Assembly: GCF_000281065.1 (NCBI RefSeq)
Contig: NZ_AKKK01000058.1
Location: 1 to 64,000 of the forward strand
Direction of reading: 5' to 3'
Length of the DNA: 64,000 bases
DNA from: Arthrobacter sp. M2012083
Lineage (GTDB): Bacteria; Actinomycetota; Actinomycetes; Actinomycetales; Micrococcaceae
This document shows positions 51,171-60,372 of the stretch, one piece after another. Position 1 is the first letter of the stretch. Each line of letters begins with the position of its first letter. The position numbers were made by a program, and so were the translations under genes. Under the pieces are notes generated by a model, which saw only the letters and a list, made by a program, of their open reading frames with translations, ran no database searches and was not told the origin of the DNA.

Positions 51171-52022
51171 ATGAAACTACCTGCTATCAGATACGCATCA
51201 CCTGCATCTATTGAAGATGCCTGCGATCTACTGTCAACCGACGAGGACTCCAAGATCATTGCCGGAGGCCAAAGTCTTTTACCTGTCATGGCTATGCGAC
51301 TAGCCCAACCGTCCGTCGTTATAGACCTCGGGAACGTTCCTGGCTTGACTAGACTGGAAGAAGTCGGAGACTACGTCCGCTTCGGGCCTATGGTCACCCA
51401 TGCAACAATCGTAAATTCGCCTGCCGTTGCCAAGCACCTGCCAATGATGGCGGCAGCTGGTCGCCACATAGCCCATCCCCAGATCAGGAATCGGGGGACC
51501 CTGGGTGGTTCCTTGGCCCATGGCGATGCAGCAGGGGAATGGCCGCTCGTGTTGCTTGCCCTCAACGGAATGGTGGAAGTCCAAAGCGTAAGAGGACGTC
51601 GCACCATTGAGGCCGATGACTTGTTCGTCGGTCCGTACATGACAAGCCTGGCCGCTGATGAGATCATCACTGATGTCTGGATACCGTCACGGCCCAATGG
51701 CTGGGGCTACGGGGAGTTCGCCAGGCGATCCGGGGACTATGGGCTCGCCAATGTCGCAGTCGTTCTATCGACTGCGGATTCGCGAATTTCTGATGTCCGG
51801 ATTGCCGTAGGAGGCGCTGTCGGCAAAATACAACGAGTGCCCGATGCAGAAGACGTCCTCAACGGATCCGAACTGTCACCGGAAAGGGCTGAAGCCGCTT
51901 CAGAAGCTGGAGCGAAATCGCTCTCGTATATCTCAGACATCCACGGATCGGCCGAATATCGGCATGGCCTGGTGCAGGAGCTGATCCGCCGCACCATAGT
52001 TGAAGCAGGAGCACGTACGTGA
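51171..52022 (+). CDS. ndhA: Nicotine dehydrogenase, FAD subunit
   Basis: Protein of 283 residues (30 kDa class). FAD-binding motifs of the CO-dehydrogenase medium-subunit family: KIIAGGQSLLPVMAMRL (about 28-44) and HPQIRNRGTLGGSLAHGDAAGEWP (about 103-126), then the C-terminal CODH flavoprotein domain. It passes electrons from the iron-sulfur subunit. Stop and start overlap with ndhB (GTGA). Subunit order FAD, [2Fe-2S], molybdenum matches the pAO1 ndhABC operon. The enzyme hydroxylates nicotine at C6 of the pyridine ring using water oxygen. Confidence 0.95.
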   Translation: MKLPAIRYASPASIEDACDLLSTDEDSKIIAGGQSLLPVMAMRLAQPSVVIDLGNVPGLTRLEEVGDYVRFGPMVTHATIVNSPAVAKHLPMMAAAGRHIAHPQIRNRGTLGGSLAHGDAAGEWPLVLLALNGMVEVQSVRGRRTIEADDLFVGPYMTSLAADEIITDVWIPSRPNGWGYGEFARRSGDYGLANVAVVLSTADSRISDVRIAVGGAVGKIQRVPDAEDVLNGSELSPERAEAASEAGAKSLSYISDIHGSAEYRHGLVQELIRRTIVEAGART

Positions 52023-52516
52023 CAACACCATCGCCATCAGATCGCGTCGAAATAGACGTGGAAGTAAACGGACGTCGCCGCACTGTTGCAGTGGACGCGC
52101 GGGAAACTCTGGCCGACCACCTGAGGAATGACCAAAAACTTACGGGTATTAAGCTCGGATGTGAACACGGGGTTTGCGGTGCGTGCACGATACTCATGGA
52201 CGGGGCAGCCGTACGATCTTGTCTGACTCTTGCCGCTCAGGGCGATGGGAGGAGCATACGGACCGTCGAGGACCTATCGGACGGAGCCCTCAGCCCGCTT
52301 CAGGAAGCTTTCAAAAGGCACCACGCCCTCCAGTGCGGTTTTTGCACTGCAGGCTTCCTCATGTCGGCTACGGAGTTGCTCGAGGCAAACCCAAGCCCGA
52401 CAAAAGAGGAAGTTATCGAGGCTCTTTCCGGTAACTTATGCCGTTGCACCGGCTACCAGACAATTGTTGAGGCCGTCCTGGACGCAGCGGGCCAGATTGG
52501 AAACAAAAATGGATAA
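52019..52516 (+). CDS. ndhB: Nicotine dehydrogenase, [2Fe-2S] subunit
   Basis: Protein of 165 residues, GTG start. Plant-ferredoxin-type cluster CEHGVCGACTILMDG..VRSC at about 48-67 and the second cluster CGFCTAGF...NLCRCTGYQ at about 105-145. Relays electrons from the molybdenum centre to FAD. Overlaps ndhC by 8 bases (ATGGATAA). Confidence 0.96.
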   Translation: MTTPSPSDRVEIDVEVNGRRRTVAVDARETLADHLRNDQKLTGIKLGCEHGVCGACTILMDGAAVRSCLTLAAQGDGRSIRTVEDLSDGALSPLQEAFKRHHALQCGFCTAGFLMSATELLEANPSPTKEEVIEALSGNLCRCTGYQTIVEAVLDAAGQIGNKNG

Positions 52517-54959
52517 CCCACACTATTACTCTCCTCCCATAACAAGAAACGTCATCGGTAAGCGAGTTCCGCGAACTGAGGACGCAAGACTTCTGACCGG
52601 GCGCGGGAAGTACCTGAACGACATCAACGTCGACGGCCAACTGCATGCTTGTTTCGTGCGCAGCCCTGCTGCTCATGCTCAAATAACCGGCATTGATACG
52701 TCGGCCGCCTCAGAAATGCCTGGCGTTCACCTTGTCTGGACATCCGCCGACATTGAGCAATACTGCGCCGGCATCGAAGCGCAGTACACCGCTGAGGGAT
52801 GCGAAGCTATGACCATGCCGCTCTTGGCCAAGGACGTCGTACGTTACGTTGGAGAACCGGTTGTATTGGTAGTCGCCGAGTCGCGAGCGGCTGCAGAAGA
52901 TGCCTGTGATCTTGTAGGCCTTGAGCTTGAGCACCTCGAGGTAGTGCTTGACCCGCGCAAGTCGATTCAAGGGGGCCCCGTAGCGAATGGCGAACGCCCC
53001 GACAATGTAGGCATTCGCGGGCGGGCTTCTTTTGGGGACGTGGATGAGGCTTTTAGCAATGCTGAGCATGTGGTTTCCGCCCTGTATCACCCTGGTCGGG
53101 TGGCCGCCGCACCGATGGAGACAAGGGGGTGCCTAGCGGACTACGAATGGACTGAGGACCGGCTTAAACTTTGGGTGTCGACGCAGATGCCCCATTACGT
53201 AAAAATGTGCCTCAGCCTCTTTCTTGGTTTCGATGAGTCCCGAAGTGAGGTCATTTCTCCCGATACGGGTGGAGGCTTTGGTCAGAAGGCGCACGTATTT
53301 CCTGAGGAAATGCTCATGCCCTTGGCCTCGAAGCACCTGAAGACGCCGGTGAAATGGGTAGAGGATCGCCGGGAAAATCTTCTGGCGGGCTCACACGCCC
53401 ACGAACAGTTCGTCACGATCCAATATGCGGCCAACGCTGAAGGACGAATAACCGGCGTTCGTACGCATGCCTTAGTTGATGGAGGCGCCTACCACATGCC
53501 CCCGCAGACCATGGCTGTGGAATGCTGGGCGACCGCCGCAGTCACGCCAACTGGTGTATACGATATCCCGGCCGCTGAGTACGTCTACGAGGGGGCCGTT
53601 ACCAACAAGTGCCCCATGGGTGCCTTCCGTGGCGTTGGTTACACGGCGGGAACTCTTGCCAGAGAATCCCTCATGGATGATTTGGCGCGAAAGATGAAGG
53701 TGTCTCCTTTTGAAATCAGGAGACGGAATGTTGTCAGGGAGTTCCCCTGGACAAATCCCCAGGGCGTCGTTTATGAGGAGGGATCCTTTCTTGAAGTAAT
53801 CGATGCGTTGGAAGAAATGGTCGATTACCCGGCCTTTCTTAAGCGACAGGATGAAGCCCGCAAAGCCGGAAAGTACCTAGGGCTGGGAATCAGCGTTTTC
53901 GTCGAAAGTAGCGGCGAGAGCACCGGCATGATGCAGGCTCACGGCGCAACGGATGTATTTCATGACACGGCTACCGTCAAGATGGATTCAACCGGGTCGG
54001 TCACTATAACATCGGGATTGAACTCACAGGGTCAGGGCCATCAAACCACGCTCGCTCAGGTAGCGGCGGACGTGTTGGGTATTCCTTTTGAATCGATCAG
54101 TGTCGATGCGGGGACCTCCACCAAGGGGGCCTATGGCAGCGGTACCATTGGAAGCCGAGCGGCTGTCATCGCGGGCGGGTGCGTCAACCGTGCAGCTTAT
54201 GCCATTCGACAGAAACTGGTGGCCGTAGCTGCGAACATGCTCGAATCTTCTGAGGAAGATATCGTTTTGGAAGACGGCTTCGCGTCCGTCATAGGCGCTG
54301 CGGAATCACGAGTGAGCATCGCCGACGTGGCCATGGCAGTCTACTGGGACTCATCCAAGTGGCCCGCCGGTTTTGAACCTGGTTTGGAGTTCACGAAGGC
54401 GTGGGACACATCCCGGCCGATGTTTTCGAACGGCGGCCATGCCCTTATTGTTGAACTGGATCCTGTCACCGGATTTGTGAAAGTCGAAAAGGTTCATTCT
54501 GTAGAGGACTGCGGCGTTATTATCAACCCCACAATTGTTGAAGGTCAAATTCGAGGTGGGGTCGTACAAGGAATTGGTATGGGCCTCTTCGAACAGCTGG
54601 CTTATGACAACGCAGGAAACTTGTCTACGACATCTTTCCTGGATTACCAGACGCCGACTATGGATGTTTCCCCGCCATTTGAAATCAGGCACATTGAAAC
54701 ACCGTCCGTGATGACAGCATCTGGGGTGAAGGGCATGGGGGAGTCGGGTCTGATTTCGGCGCCGGCTGCGGTGCTGAACGCCGTAAATGATGCGCTATCT
54801 CCGTTTGGTTCTGTCCTCTATGAACTCCCTGCCACTCCGGAGAAGGTTGTTCGTGCAACGAAAGGCATCATTGACCTGCAGGGCCCCCAGGACTGGTCAG
54901 AGCTATGGGAACGGGCAGGGGTACCCGCGCTTGATCGCGGCCCTATGGACAGGGAGTAA
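52509..54959 (+). CDS. ndhC: Nicotine dehydrogenase, molybdenum subunit
   Basis: Protein of 816 residues (88 kDa class), xanthine-dehydrogenase family. Molybdopterin-binding motifs: PDTGGGFGQK (about 255), MGAFRGVGY (about 370), SGLNSQGQGHQTT (about 500), GTIGSRAAVIAG, and the catalytic-glutamate loop GMGESGLISAPA near 742. The cofactor is expected to be the molybdopterin cytosine dinucleotide form. It oxidises nicotine to 6-hydroxynicotine. An in-frame extension upstream to 52230 is only overlap with ndhB. In pAO1 this operon needs molybdate and nicotine for expression (recalled). Confidence 0.96.
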   Translation: MDNPHYYSPPITRNVIGKRVPRTEDARLLTGRGKYLNDINVDGQLHACFVRSPAAHAQITGIDTSAASEMPGVHLVWTSADIEQYCAGIEAQYTAEGCEAMTMPLLAKDVVRYVGEPVVLVVAESRAAAEDACDLVGLELEHLEVVLDPRKSIQGGPVANGERPDNVGIRGRASFGDVDEAFSNAEHVVSALYHPGRVAAAPMETRGCLADYEWTEDRLKLWVSTQMPHYVKMCLSLFLGFDESRSEVISPDTGGGFGQKAHVFPEEMLMPLASKHLKTPVKWVEDRRENLLAGSHAHEQFVTIQYAANAEGRITGVRTHALVDGGAYHMPPQTMAVECWATAAVTPTGVYDIPAAEYVYEGAVTNKCPMGAFRGVGYTAGTLARESLMDDLARKMKVSPFEIRRRNVVREFPWTNPQGVVYEEGSFLEVIDALEEMVDYPAFLKRQDEARKAGKYLGLGISVFVESSGESTGMMQAHGATDVFHDTATVKMDSTGSVTITSGLNSQGQGHQTTLAQVAADVLGIPFESISVDAGTSTKGAYGSGTIGSRAAVIAGGCVNRAAYAIRQKLVAVAANMLESSEEDIVLEDGFASVIGAAESRVSIADVAMAVYWDSSKWPAGFEPGLEFTKAWDTSRPMFSNGGHALIVELDPVTGFVKVEKVHSVEDCGVIINPTIVEGQIRGGVVQGIGMGLFEQLAYDNAGNLSTTSFLDYQTPTMDVSPPFEIRHIETPSVMTASGVKGMGESGLISAPAAVLNAVNDALSPFGSVLYELPATPEKVVRATKGIIDLQGPQDWSELWERAGVPALDRGPMDRE

Positions 54960-55026
54960 CGCATTGCTCCTGCATCTTTGATGCAGCTCAAAGCGCCCGA
55001 GCTAGAAACTTGAAAGAAGGAAAACT

Positions 55027-56304
55027 TTGTATGACGCGATTGTGGTTGGTGGGGGTTTCAGCGGGCTGAAAGCAGCACGCGATCTTACCAACGCCGGCAA
55101 GAAGGTACTTCTGCTTGAAGGCGGTGAACGTCTGGGAGGACGGGCGTATTCCCGGGAGTCCCGGAATGTACCTGGCCTGCGGGTCGAGATCGGTGGAGCA
55201 TACCTTCACCGGAAGCACCACCCGCGTTTGGCAGCTGAATTGGACCGGTATGGAATTCCCACTGCAGCTGCAAGCGAGTTCACCTCGTTTAGGCATCGCC
55301 TTGGACCGACCGCAGTAGACCAGGCATTTCCTATTCCTGGCTCAGAAGCAGTTGCGGTGGAAGCAGCCACCTACACATTGCTGCGTGATGCGCACAGGAT
55401 AGATCTGGAAAAGGGATTGGAAAACCAGGACCTTGAGGACCTGGACATCCCACTGAACGAGTATGTTGACAAACTCGATTTGCCCCCTGTTTCTAGGCAG
55501 TTCTTGCTCGCTTGGGCATGGAACATGCTTGGCCAGCCGGCTGACCAAGCATCCGCGCTTTGGATGCTGCAACTTGTTGCAGCGCATCACTACAGCATCC
55601 TAGGTGTTGTTCTCTCGCTGGATGAAGTTTTTTCCAATGGTTCCGCTGACCTTGTCGATGCAATGAGCCAAGAAATTCCTGAAATCAGACTGCAGACTGT
55701 CGTGACCGGAATAGACCAGTCTGGCGATGTAGTGAACGTGACGGTCAAGGATGGGCATGCCTTCCAGGCTCATTCCGTGATTGTTGCTACTCCAATGAAC
55801 ACTTGGCGAAGGATCGTTTTCACCCCCGCACTTCCTGAACGGCGCAGGTCAGTAATCGAGGAAGGGCATGGTGGTCAGGGTCTGAAAATTCTTATCCACG
55901 TGCGTGGAGCCGAGGCAGGAATTGAATGCGTCGGAGACGGAATATTTCCCACTCTCTACGATTATTGCGAGGTGTCGGAAAGCGAACGACTGTTGGTGGC
56001 TTTCACGGACTCAGGATCCTTCGATCCGACCGATATCGGCGCAGTCAAGGACGCGGTGCTTTACTACTTGCCGGAGGTTGAAGTTCTGGGTATCGACTAC
56101 CACGACTGGATCGCAGACCCGCTTTTCGAAGGGCCCTGGGTAGCACCGCGCGTGGGACAATTTAGTCGAGTGCATAAGGAACTTGGAGAGCCCGCTGGCC
56201 GGATTCATTTCGTAGGTTCCGATGTTTCGTTAGAGTTCCCCGGATATATTGAAGGCGCACTGGAAACCGCTGAATGCGCGGTGAACGCAATTCTGCATTC
56301 GTAG
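55027..56304 (+). CDS. 6hlno: 6-hydroxy-L-nicotine oxidase
   Basis: Protein of 425 residues, TTG start with AAAGAAGG upstream. Flavin amine oxidase (monoamine-oxidase family, non-covalent FAD): IVVGGGFSGLKAARDLTNAG dinucleotide-binding fold at the N-terminus, GGRAYS, and the C-terminal FAD motif IHFVGSDVSLEFPGYIEGALETA. I recognise it as essentially the pAO1 enzyme. It oxidises (S)-6-hydroxynicotine to 6-hydroxy-N-methylmyosmine, which opens to 6-hydroxypseudooxynicotine. Follows ndhC by 67 bases on the same strand, so one transcript is possible. Confidence 0.98.
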   Translation: MYDAIVVGGGFSGLKAARDLTNAGKKVLLLEGGERLGGRAYSRESRNVPGLRVEIGGAYLHRKHHPRLAAELDRYGIPTAAASEFTSFRHRLGPTAVDQAFPIPGSEAVAVEAATYTLLRDAHRIDLEKGLENQDLEDLDIPLNEYVDKLDLPPVSRQFLLAWAWNMLGQPADQASALWMLQLVAAHHYSILGVVLSLDEVFSNGSADLVDAMSQEIPEIRLQTVVTGIDQSGDVVNVTVKDGHAFQAHSVIVATPMNTWRRIVFTPALPERRRSVIEEGHGGQGLKILIHVRGAEAGIECVGDGIFPTLYDYCEVSESERLLVAFTDSGSFDPTDIGAVKDAVLYYLPEVEVLGIDYHDWIADPLFEGPWVAPRVGQFSRVHKELGEPAGRIHFVGSDVSLEFPGYIEGALETAECAVNAILHS

Positions 56305-56857
56305 AACCTGCAGCCTCACTTATGCATTCCTCGGCGCTCTCGGATGACTTCGGCCCAAGACAGCATTACTAAGGCAAGCGGTACCTCCCAGATACAGGTG
56401 ACCGTCTGCAGCGTACGGGTTGACGCCGGCGCCTGCTGCAACCACGACAGCAAGCAGTTGCACTGAGTCTGATGAACGTCACCGGCCGTTAGGAATGGCG
56501 GCCGGTGGCCTTCTGGTTGTCAAGGGTCGCCCCGCTTGGGCTTCGTGGTCATCGGATTTTGGTTCAAGGACTTGATACAGGGTATTTCGCATAACTTGGT
56601 GCCGCTACGGTGCCCAACGCCTGTTTCTCCTGCTCCAGCGGGTGTCTGGCAGGAGCCGTAAGTATCGGCCGATTCTCTCGTGGCACGCTGCCATCAGGTT
56701 TCAGGCTAACCAGGTGGCTTTGGTGCGTAAAAGGCTGCTGTCTCGCCTTGTTGCCTTAGGATTCGCCGGCACCAAGGCCAGCGCTTTCAGCGCCACTCTT
56801 TCCCCGTCATTGCGGGCACCTTTGTGCTCACACATCAATCTTGTTGGAGATGAATCT
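56305..56857. other. Intergenic, with one hairpin
   Basis: About 550 bases. The DUF948 frame is open to 56642 but without start signals. A hairpin lies at 56480-56507 (see next entry). No gene recognised and no trace of rpsD, the usual chromosomal neighbour of the next genes. Confidence 0.45.
56480..56507. terminator. Hairpin after the 6-hydroxy-L-nicotine oxidase gene
   Basis: CACCGGCC (56480-56487) and GGCCGGTG (56500-56507) around a 12-base loop, followed by GCCTTCTGGTTGT. A weak terminator candidate for the ndh-6hlno transcript. Confidence 0.45.
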
Positions 56858-57232
56858 ATGTCTGTTGGTGCTATCGCCGGGCTGATTGCCGCTGGGGTCT
56901 TTGCACTCCTTGTCCTGCTGTTGGCGGTGCCCATTATGAAGCTAGGCCAGGTACTCGACGAGGTGCGAATGGCAGTCAGATCATTAAGTGACGGCACCGC
57001 ACCGATGTTGGATGAGGTGACAGCTATTGTGACCACCACACACCACCAACTCAAGAAGGTGGACACCATAGCGACTAACGTTTCTGACGCCAGCGCCAAC
57101 GTCTCCGCCCTGTCCTCTCTCTTCGCTGCCAGTATAGGGTCACCGTTGATCAAGGTATTGGCTTTTAGTCACGGTGTCAGAACGGCCTTGGTGAATCACT
57201 CCAAACCCGCCACCGGCCGCCGAAGCCGCTGA
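56858..57232 (+). CDS. DUF948-family membrane protein
   Basis: Protein of 124 residues from the ATG at 56858 (TTGGAGATGAATCT upstream). One N-terminal membrane helix (IAGLIAAGVFALLVLLLAVPIMKL), then an amphipathic helical domain with the family phrase VSDASANVSALSSLFAASIGSPLIKV. In Arthrobacter and other actinobacterial chromosomes this gene sits between rpsD and alaS. Here it stands between two nicotine genes, so it looks captured from a chromosome. Function unknown. Confidence 0.8.
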   Translation: MSVGAIAGLIAAGVFALLVLLLAVPIMKLGQVLDEVRMAVRSLSDGTAPMLDEVTAIVTTTHHQLKKVDTIATNVSDASANVSALSSLFAASIGSPLIKVLAFSHGVRTALVNHSKPATGRRSR

Positions 57233-57247
57233 GTTCCGGAGAGAAGC

Positions 57248-57484
57248 ATGAAACGACTTGTTTGGATGGGAATCGGTGTGGCTATTGGAATCATTGCCCT
57301 TCGGAAGGTGGATGAAAAAAAGTCCGGATTGGGGCATGAAGGCCTAGAGCGGGCAGTAGCCGGCATTACTCAGGGAATTCACGATTTTGCCGACGCCGTC
57401 CGCGCAGGAATGCGCGAACGGGACACGGAGCTTCGCGTCGCGCTTAAGGCAAGTAGCGCGGTCCAAGTGCCAAGCGACCTATGA
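57248..57484 (+). CDS. Small membrane-anchored protein, usual partner of DUF948 (DUF6167-like)
   Basis: Protein of 78 residues: MKRLVWMGIGVAIGIIALRKV (one membrane helix) and a helical tail LERAVAGITQGIHDFADAVRAGMRERDTELRVALKAS. This is the gene that follows DUF948 in actinobacterial chromosomes (family name from memory). Fifteen bases after the previous stop, so it is co-transcribed. Its usual downstream gene, alaS, is missing. Confidence 0.72.
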   Translation: MKRLVWMGIGVAIGIIALRKVDEKKSGLGHEGLERAVAGITQGIHDFADAVRAGMRERDTELRVALKASSAVQVPSDL

Positions 57485-58851
57485 CCATCGAAGCCGGCTG
57501 TAGGGACAGCGCAACTGTCTCTTCCAGAGCTCGTTGGACACAAGCAAATATCTGGGCCGTTTCAAGGACCATCTATCGGGAAGTGACCGGTACCTCGCCT
57601 AGGGTGCTGACCATGGCTCTTATTCGGGATTAGTCCGTTCTTCGAACAGAAGCCCTGGACTGACACTGTGGTGGAGTGGAACTGGGGCGACAGCCTCGGT
57701 ATAGCGCACCTGACAGCATCTTGCTCAAATCGTCGGCCGTATGCCTCACCGGATGACTGGCCGGACATTGGCCGTCGGAATCCAGTGCCCTACCTGGCGT
57801 TAAATCTCCGCTGGAATAAAACACTACGCCGCAGGAACGAGGTCTACGGGAACTGGTTTGCCCATTGGACTCATCCCCCGCCCTCTGGGAGCAGGGTCAG
57901 CTCCACCACTCCCGCCCTCTGGGACGCATGAGTACCTGCGACAAGGCAGACCGCAGGCTTCACAACTTCGTTCGACTGTCTTGCTGCGCCACCCATAATG
58001 CCGGCAGGCGACCGCGGAAATGTTTCTCGCCTTGTTGACTGACAGTTTCGGACGATCTCTACGGCGCCGCTGCCGGTTTCGTCCACGGTGGCGGCCTGCG
58101 GATGCAACCCGGCGAGGATATGTGAGCTCAAGCATCAAAGAATATCTTGCAGGCCCGTCTTGACCCACCTGCACAGCGGTACGTGGTTTTGTCGACAGTG
58201 CGCAGGATTACACCCTGCAAACCGCGTAATGCGGTCATCGGGCTCAAGACGAGAATCATCACGCGATAGAGACCCCCGGGGCCAAGTTCGCTTGACCGGT
58301 GAGGGCGCCGCGGCAGACATCCAATCTGTCCGGAGTAGTGTCACTGTAAGAAGGCTGCGGGGAATGCAGATGCTGCATTCCCCGCAGCCTTTCATGGACG
58401 GTGAATTCCGAGCCAGGAGGAGTCGTGTCTGGCCCGGAAACATGAAGGCCAAATAGTGCTGTTTAGCCTGGCGCTCGTGTTGGCGGGTGCCGGATAACCA
58501 GCTTCAGCTCATTTTCGTTCTTGTACCCTTCTATAGACACTCAGCCATGAGGCCAGGATTCCCACATCGAGACATGCTCAGGATCTCGATATGCGGACGC
58601 CGCGCTGACAAGTATCTTCTGCAAAGAAGCTGCTTGCCAGCGCCCCTCGCTCGGTTGGTTCGGTCCGGCCGTGTCGTCATCGCGCTTCATCAAGTGCTGT
58701 TGCATCATCACTTTCGAAATTCTGTATTCATACAGACCCCCCATGGGATTTCTGAAGGTCAATCGCAAAATACTCGCGCGATCGGCGCGGGAATTGCCAT
58801 GGTTAAGGCTGGCGGTCTACAAGTAGAGCAGCGAAGGGGCCCAGATCCTCG
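57485..58851. other. Large gene-poor region
   Basis: About 1.37 kb between the captured pair and kdhB with no convincing gene on either strand; frames are short, overlapping and without ribosome sites. It contains the strong hairpin at 58351-58391 and is probably decayed sequence at an assembly joint. Confidence 0.5.
58351..58391. terminator. Perfect 19-bp hairpin
   Basis: AAGGCTGCGGGGAATGCAG (58351-58369) pairs without mismatch with 58373-58391 around an ATG loop. It lies 460 bases downstream of kdhB (minus strand) and is the strongest hairpin in the window. No long T-run follows on either side. A factor-independent terminator or insulator for either strand is likely. Confidence 0.65.
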
Positions 58852-59334
58852 TCAGTCGTTGTGATCTCTGCAATGGAAGGCATCGACTGTCGCTTCCACA
58901 ATTTGCTGGTATCCGGTACATCGGCAAATATTTCCCGAGATAGCTTCACGAGCAGATGTCGCATCGAGGGTGACGTCTTCGTCATCGTAAAGAGGCTTGA
59001 GCGTCATCAAGAACCCTGACGTGCAAAATCCGCACTGCAGGGCATGGCACTTGGAAAACGACCTCTGCAGCGGGTGAAGCTGTCCGTCCTTCTGCAGGCT
59101 TTCGACCGTTTCAATCCTGGAATTATTGGCCTGTACGGCCAGCACGGTGCAGGATCGAACGGGCTGACCATCCAATAGGACAGTACAGGAACCGCATACG
59201 CCGTGTTCGCAGCCTACTCGTGTACCCCTGAGGTGCAGGTCGTCTCGTAGGAAGTCCGCAAGGAGCCTACGAGGCTCGACGTCCGTTGCGTGGGTGACTC
59301 CGTTTACTTCAACCGTGAGGCGAAAGGCGTTCAT
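58852..59334 (-). CDS. kdhB: 6-hydroxypseudooxynicotine (ketone) dehydrogenase, [2Fe-2S] subunit
   Basis: Protein of 160 residues. Clusters CEHGVCGSCTVLLDG..VRSC (about 43-62) and CGFCTSGF...NICRCTGYQ (about 100-143). Pairs with kdhA through a TGATG stop/start overlap. Related to NdhB at 52 kb but clearly a separate enzyme. Also known as KdhS. The enzyme hydroxylates 6-hydroxypseudooxynicotine to the 2,6-dihydroxy compound. Confidence 0.95.
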   Translation of the reverse strand: MNAFRLTVEVNGVTHATDVEPRRLLADFLRDDLHLRGTRVGCEHGVCGSCTVLLDGQPVRSCTVLAVQANNSRIETVESLQKDGQLHPLQRSFSKCHALQCGFCTSGFLMTLKPLYDDEDVTLDATSAREAISGNICRCTGYQQIVEATVDAFHCRDHND

Positions 59335-60224
59335 CAGTAATCCATGCTTTCCTTTGTCGGTCTCGCCCGGTGCAGTGCTTTGGCGAGGGTTCGTTCGACC
59401 ATTGTCCGAATAACTTGCGCGCGATATTGGGCACTTCCATGCACCGTGGGCACGGGGTCAAGCCCCTGTACCGCGGCGTGCGCAGCTGCGGCAATATCAT
59501 GGCTGGAGAGAGTGCTATCAATTAGGATGTTCTCCGCCTCCAGGCAGCGGATGGCGGTGGACCCTCCACCCAGGACAGTAATCCTCGCCCGCGAACACTT
59601 GCCCTGCTCATCCAAGGTAACGATGGACGCAGCGCCACCTATGGCGTAGTCCCCATGCCGACGAGAAAATTCATCAAATGCAGCACCGCTCCCGTGAGGC
59701 AATTGAGGTACGTTTACCTCCACAATGAGCTCGCCGGGAAGGATGCTTGAGACGAAATGTGAGACCAATAGTTCCTTGAGAGGAATCTTCCGCTCACCTT
59801 GCAAAGACTGTGCGGTGACGTAGGCGTCAAGGGCTAGCAGGACTACGGGCAGCTCTGCGGCAGCATCAGCGTGTGCAAGGGAGCCACCGATCGTTCCTCG
59901 GTTACGAATTTGAGGGTGCGCGATCCACGCCGCCGCTTCCGACAGGATTGGAAGGTTTTGCGAAATGGTTTTGGAGGTTGTTAGCTTCGCATGACGTGTC
60001 AGCGCGCCAATCGCAATGGTTTGATCTGATTTCCTGATGTTTGCCAAACCGGGAACGCGGTTTATATCAACCAAAAGGGACGGGCGGGACATCCGGAAAT
60101 TTAGGAGCGGGACTAAACTCTGACCGCCGGCGATGATTTTAGCGTCATCGCCCCCGTCCGCCAGCAGGCGGAGCGCATGCTCAACCGAATCGGCAACAAC
60201 GTAATCGAAGGAAGGTGGCTTCAC
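59334..60224 (-). CDS. kdhA: 6-hydroxypseudooxynicotine (ketone) dehydrogenase, FAD subunit
   Basis: Protein of 296 residues: KIIAGGQSLVPLLNFRM near 30-46 and HPQIRNRGTIGGSLAHADAAAELP near 103-126, then the CODH flavoprotein C-terminal domain. Also known as KdhM. In pAO1 the molybdenum-subunit gene kdhL is separated by about 4.3 kb from these two (recalled). Measured rightward from this gene, that distance falls just outside the window, and no kdhL is inside it. Confidence 0.95.
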   Translation of the reverse strand: MKPPSFDYVVADSVEHALRLLADGGDDAKIIAGGQSLVPLLNFRMSRPSLLVDINRVPGLANIRKSDQTIAIGALTRHAKLTTSKTISQNLPILSEAAAWIAHPQIRNRGTIGGSLAHADAAAELPVVLLALDAYVTAQSLQGERKIPLKELLVSHFVSSILPGELIVEVNVPQLPHGSGAAFDEFSRRHGDYAIGGAASIVTLDEQGKCSRARITVLGGGSTAIRCLEAENILIDSTLSSHDIAAAAHAAVQGLDPVPTVHGSAQYRAQVIRTMVERTLAKALHRARPTKESMDY

Positions 60225-60372
60225 GGGCAGTACCGCCGGCCGCGCTCATTGTTCATGTCACCACTTTGCCCCTTTGGTATGACTTTGCGCTCTGCGTCAT
60301 GGGACAAATCAACACCCCGACCTATCTAGAACAGACAATCCCGCGACGAACCAGCCCTGACCCTCCCGTTCG

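Noticed and set aside
56642..56857. N-terminal extension of the DUF948 protein
   Set aside because: Not conserved in the family, basic and cysteine-bearing, and the ATG at 56858 has a ribosome site and starts the known family sequence.
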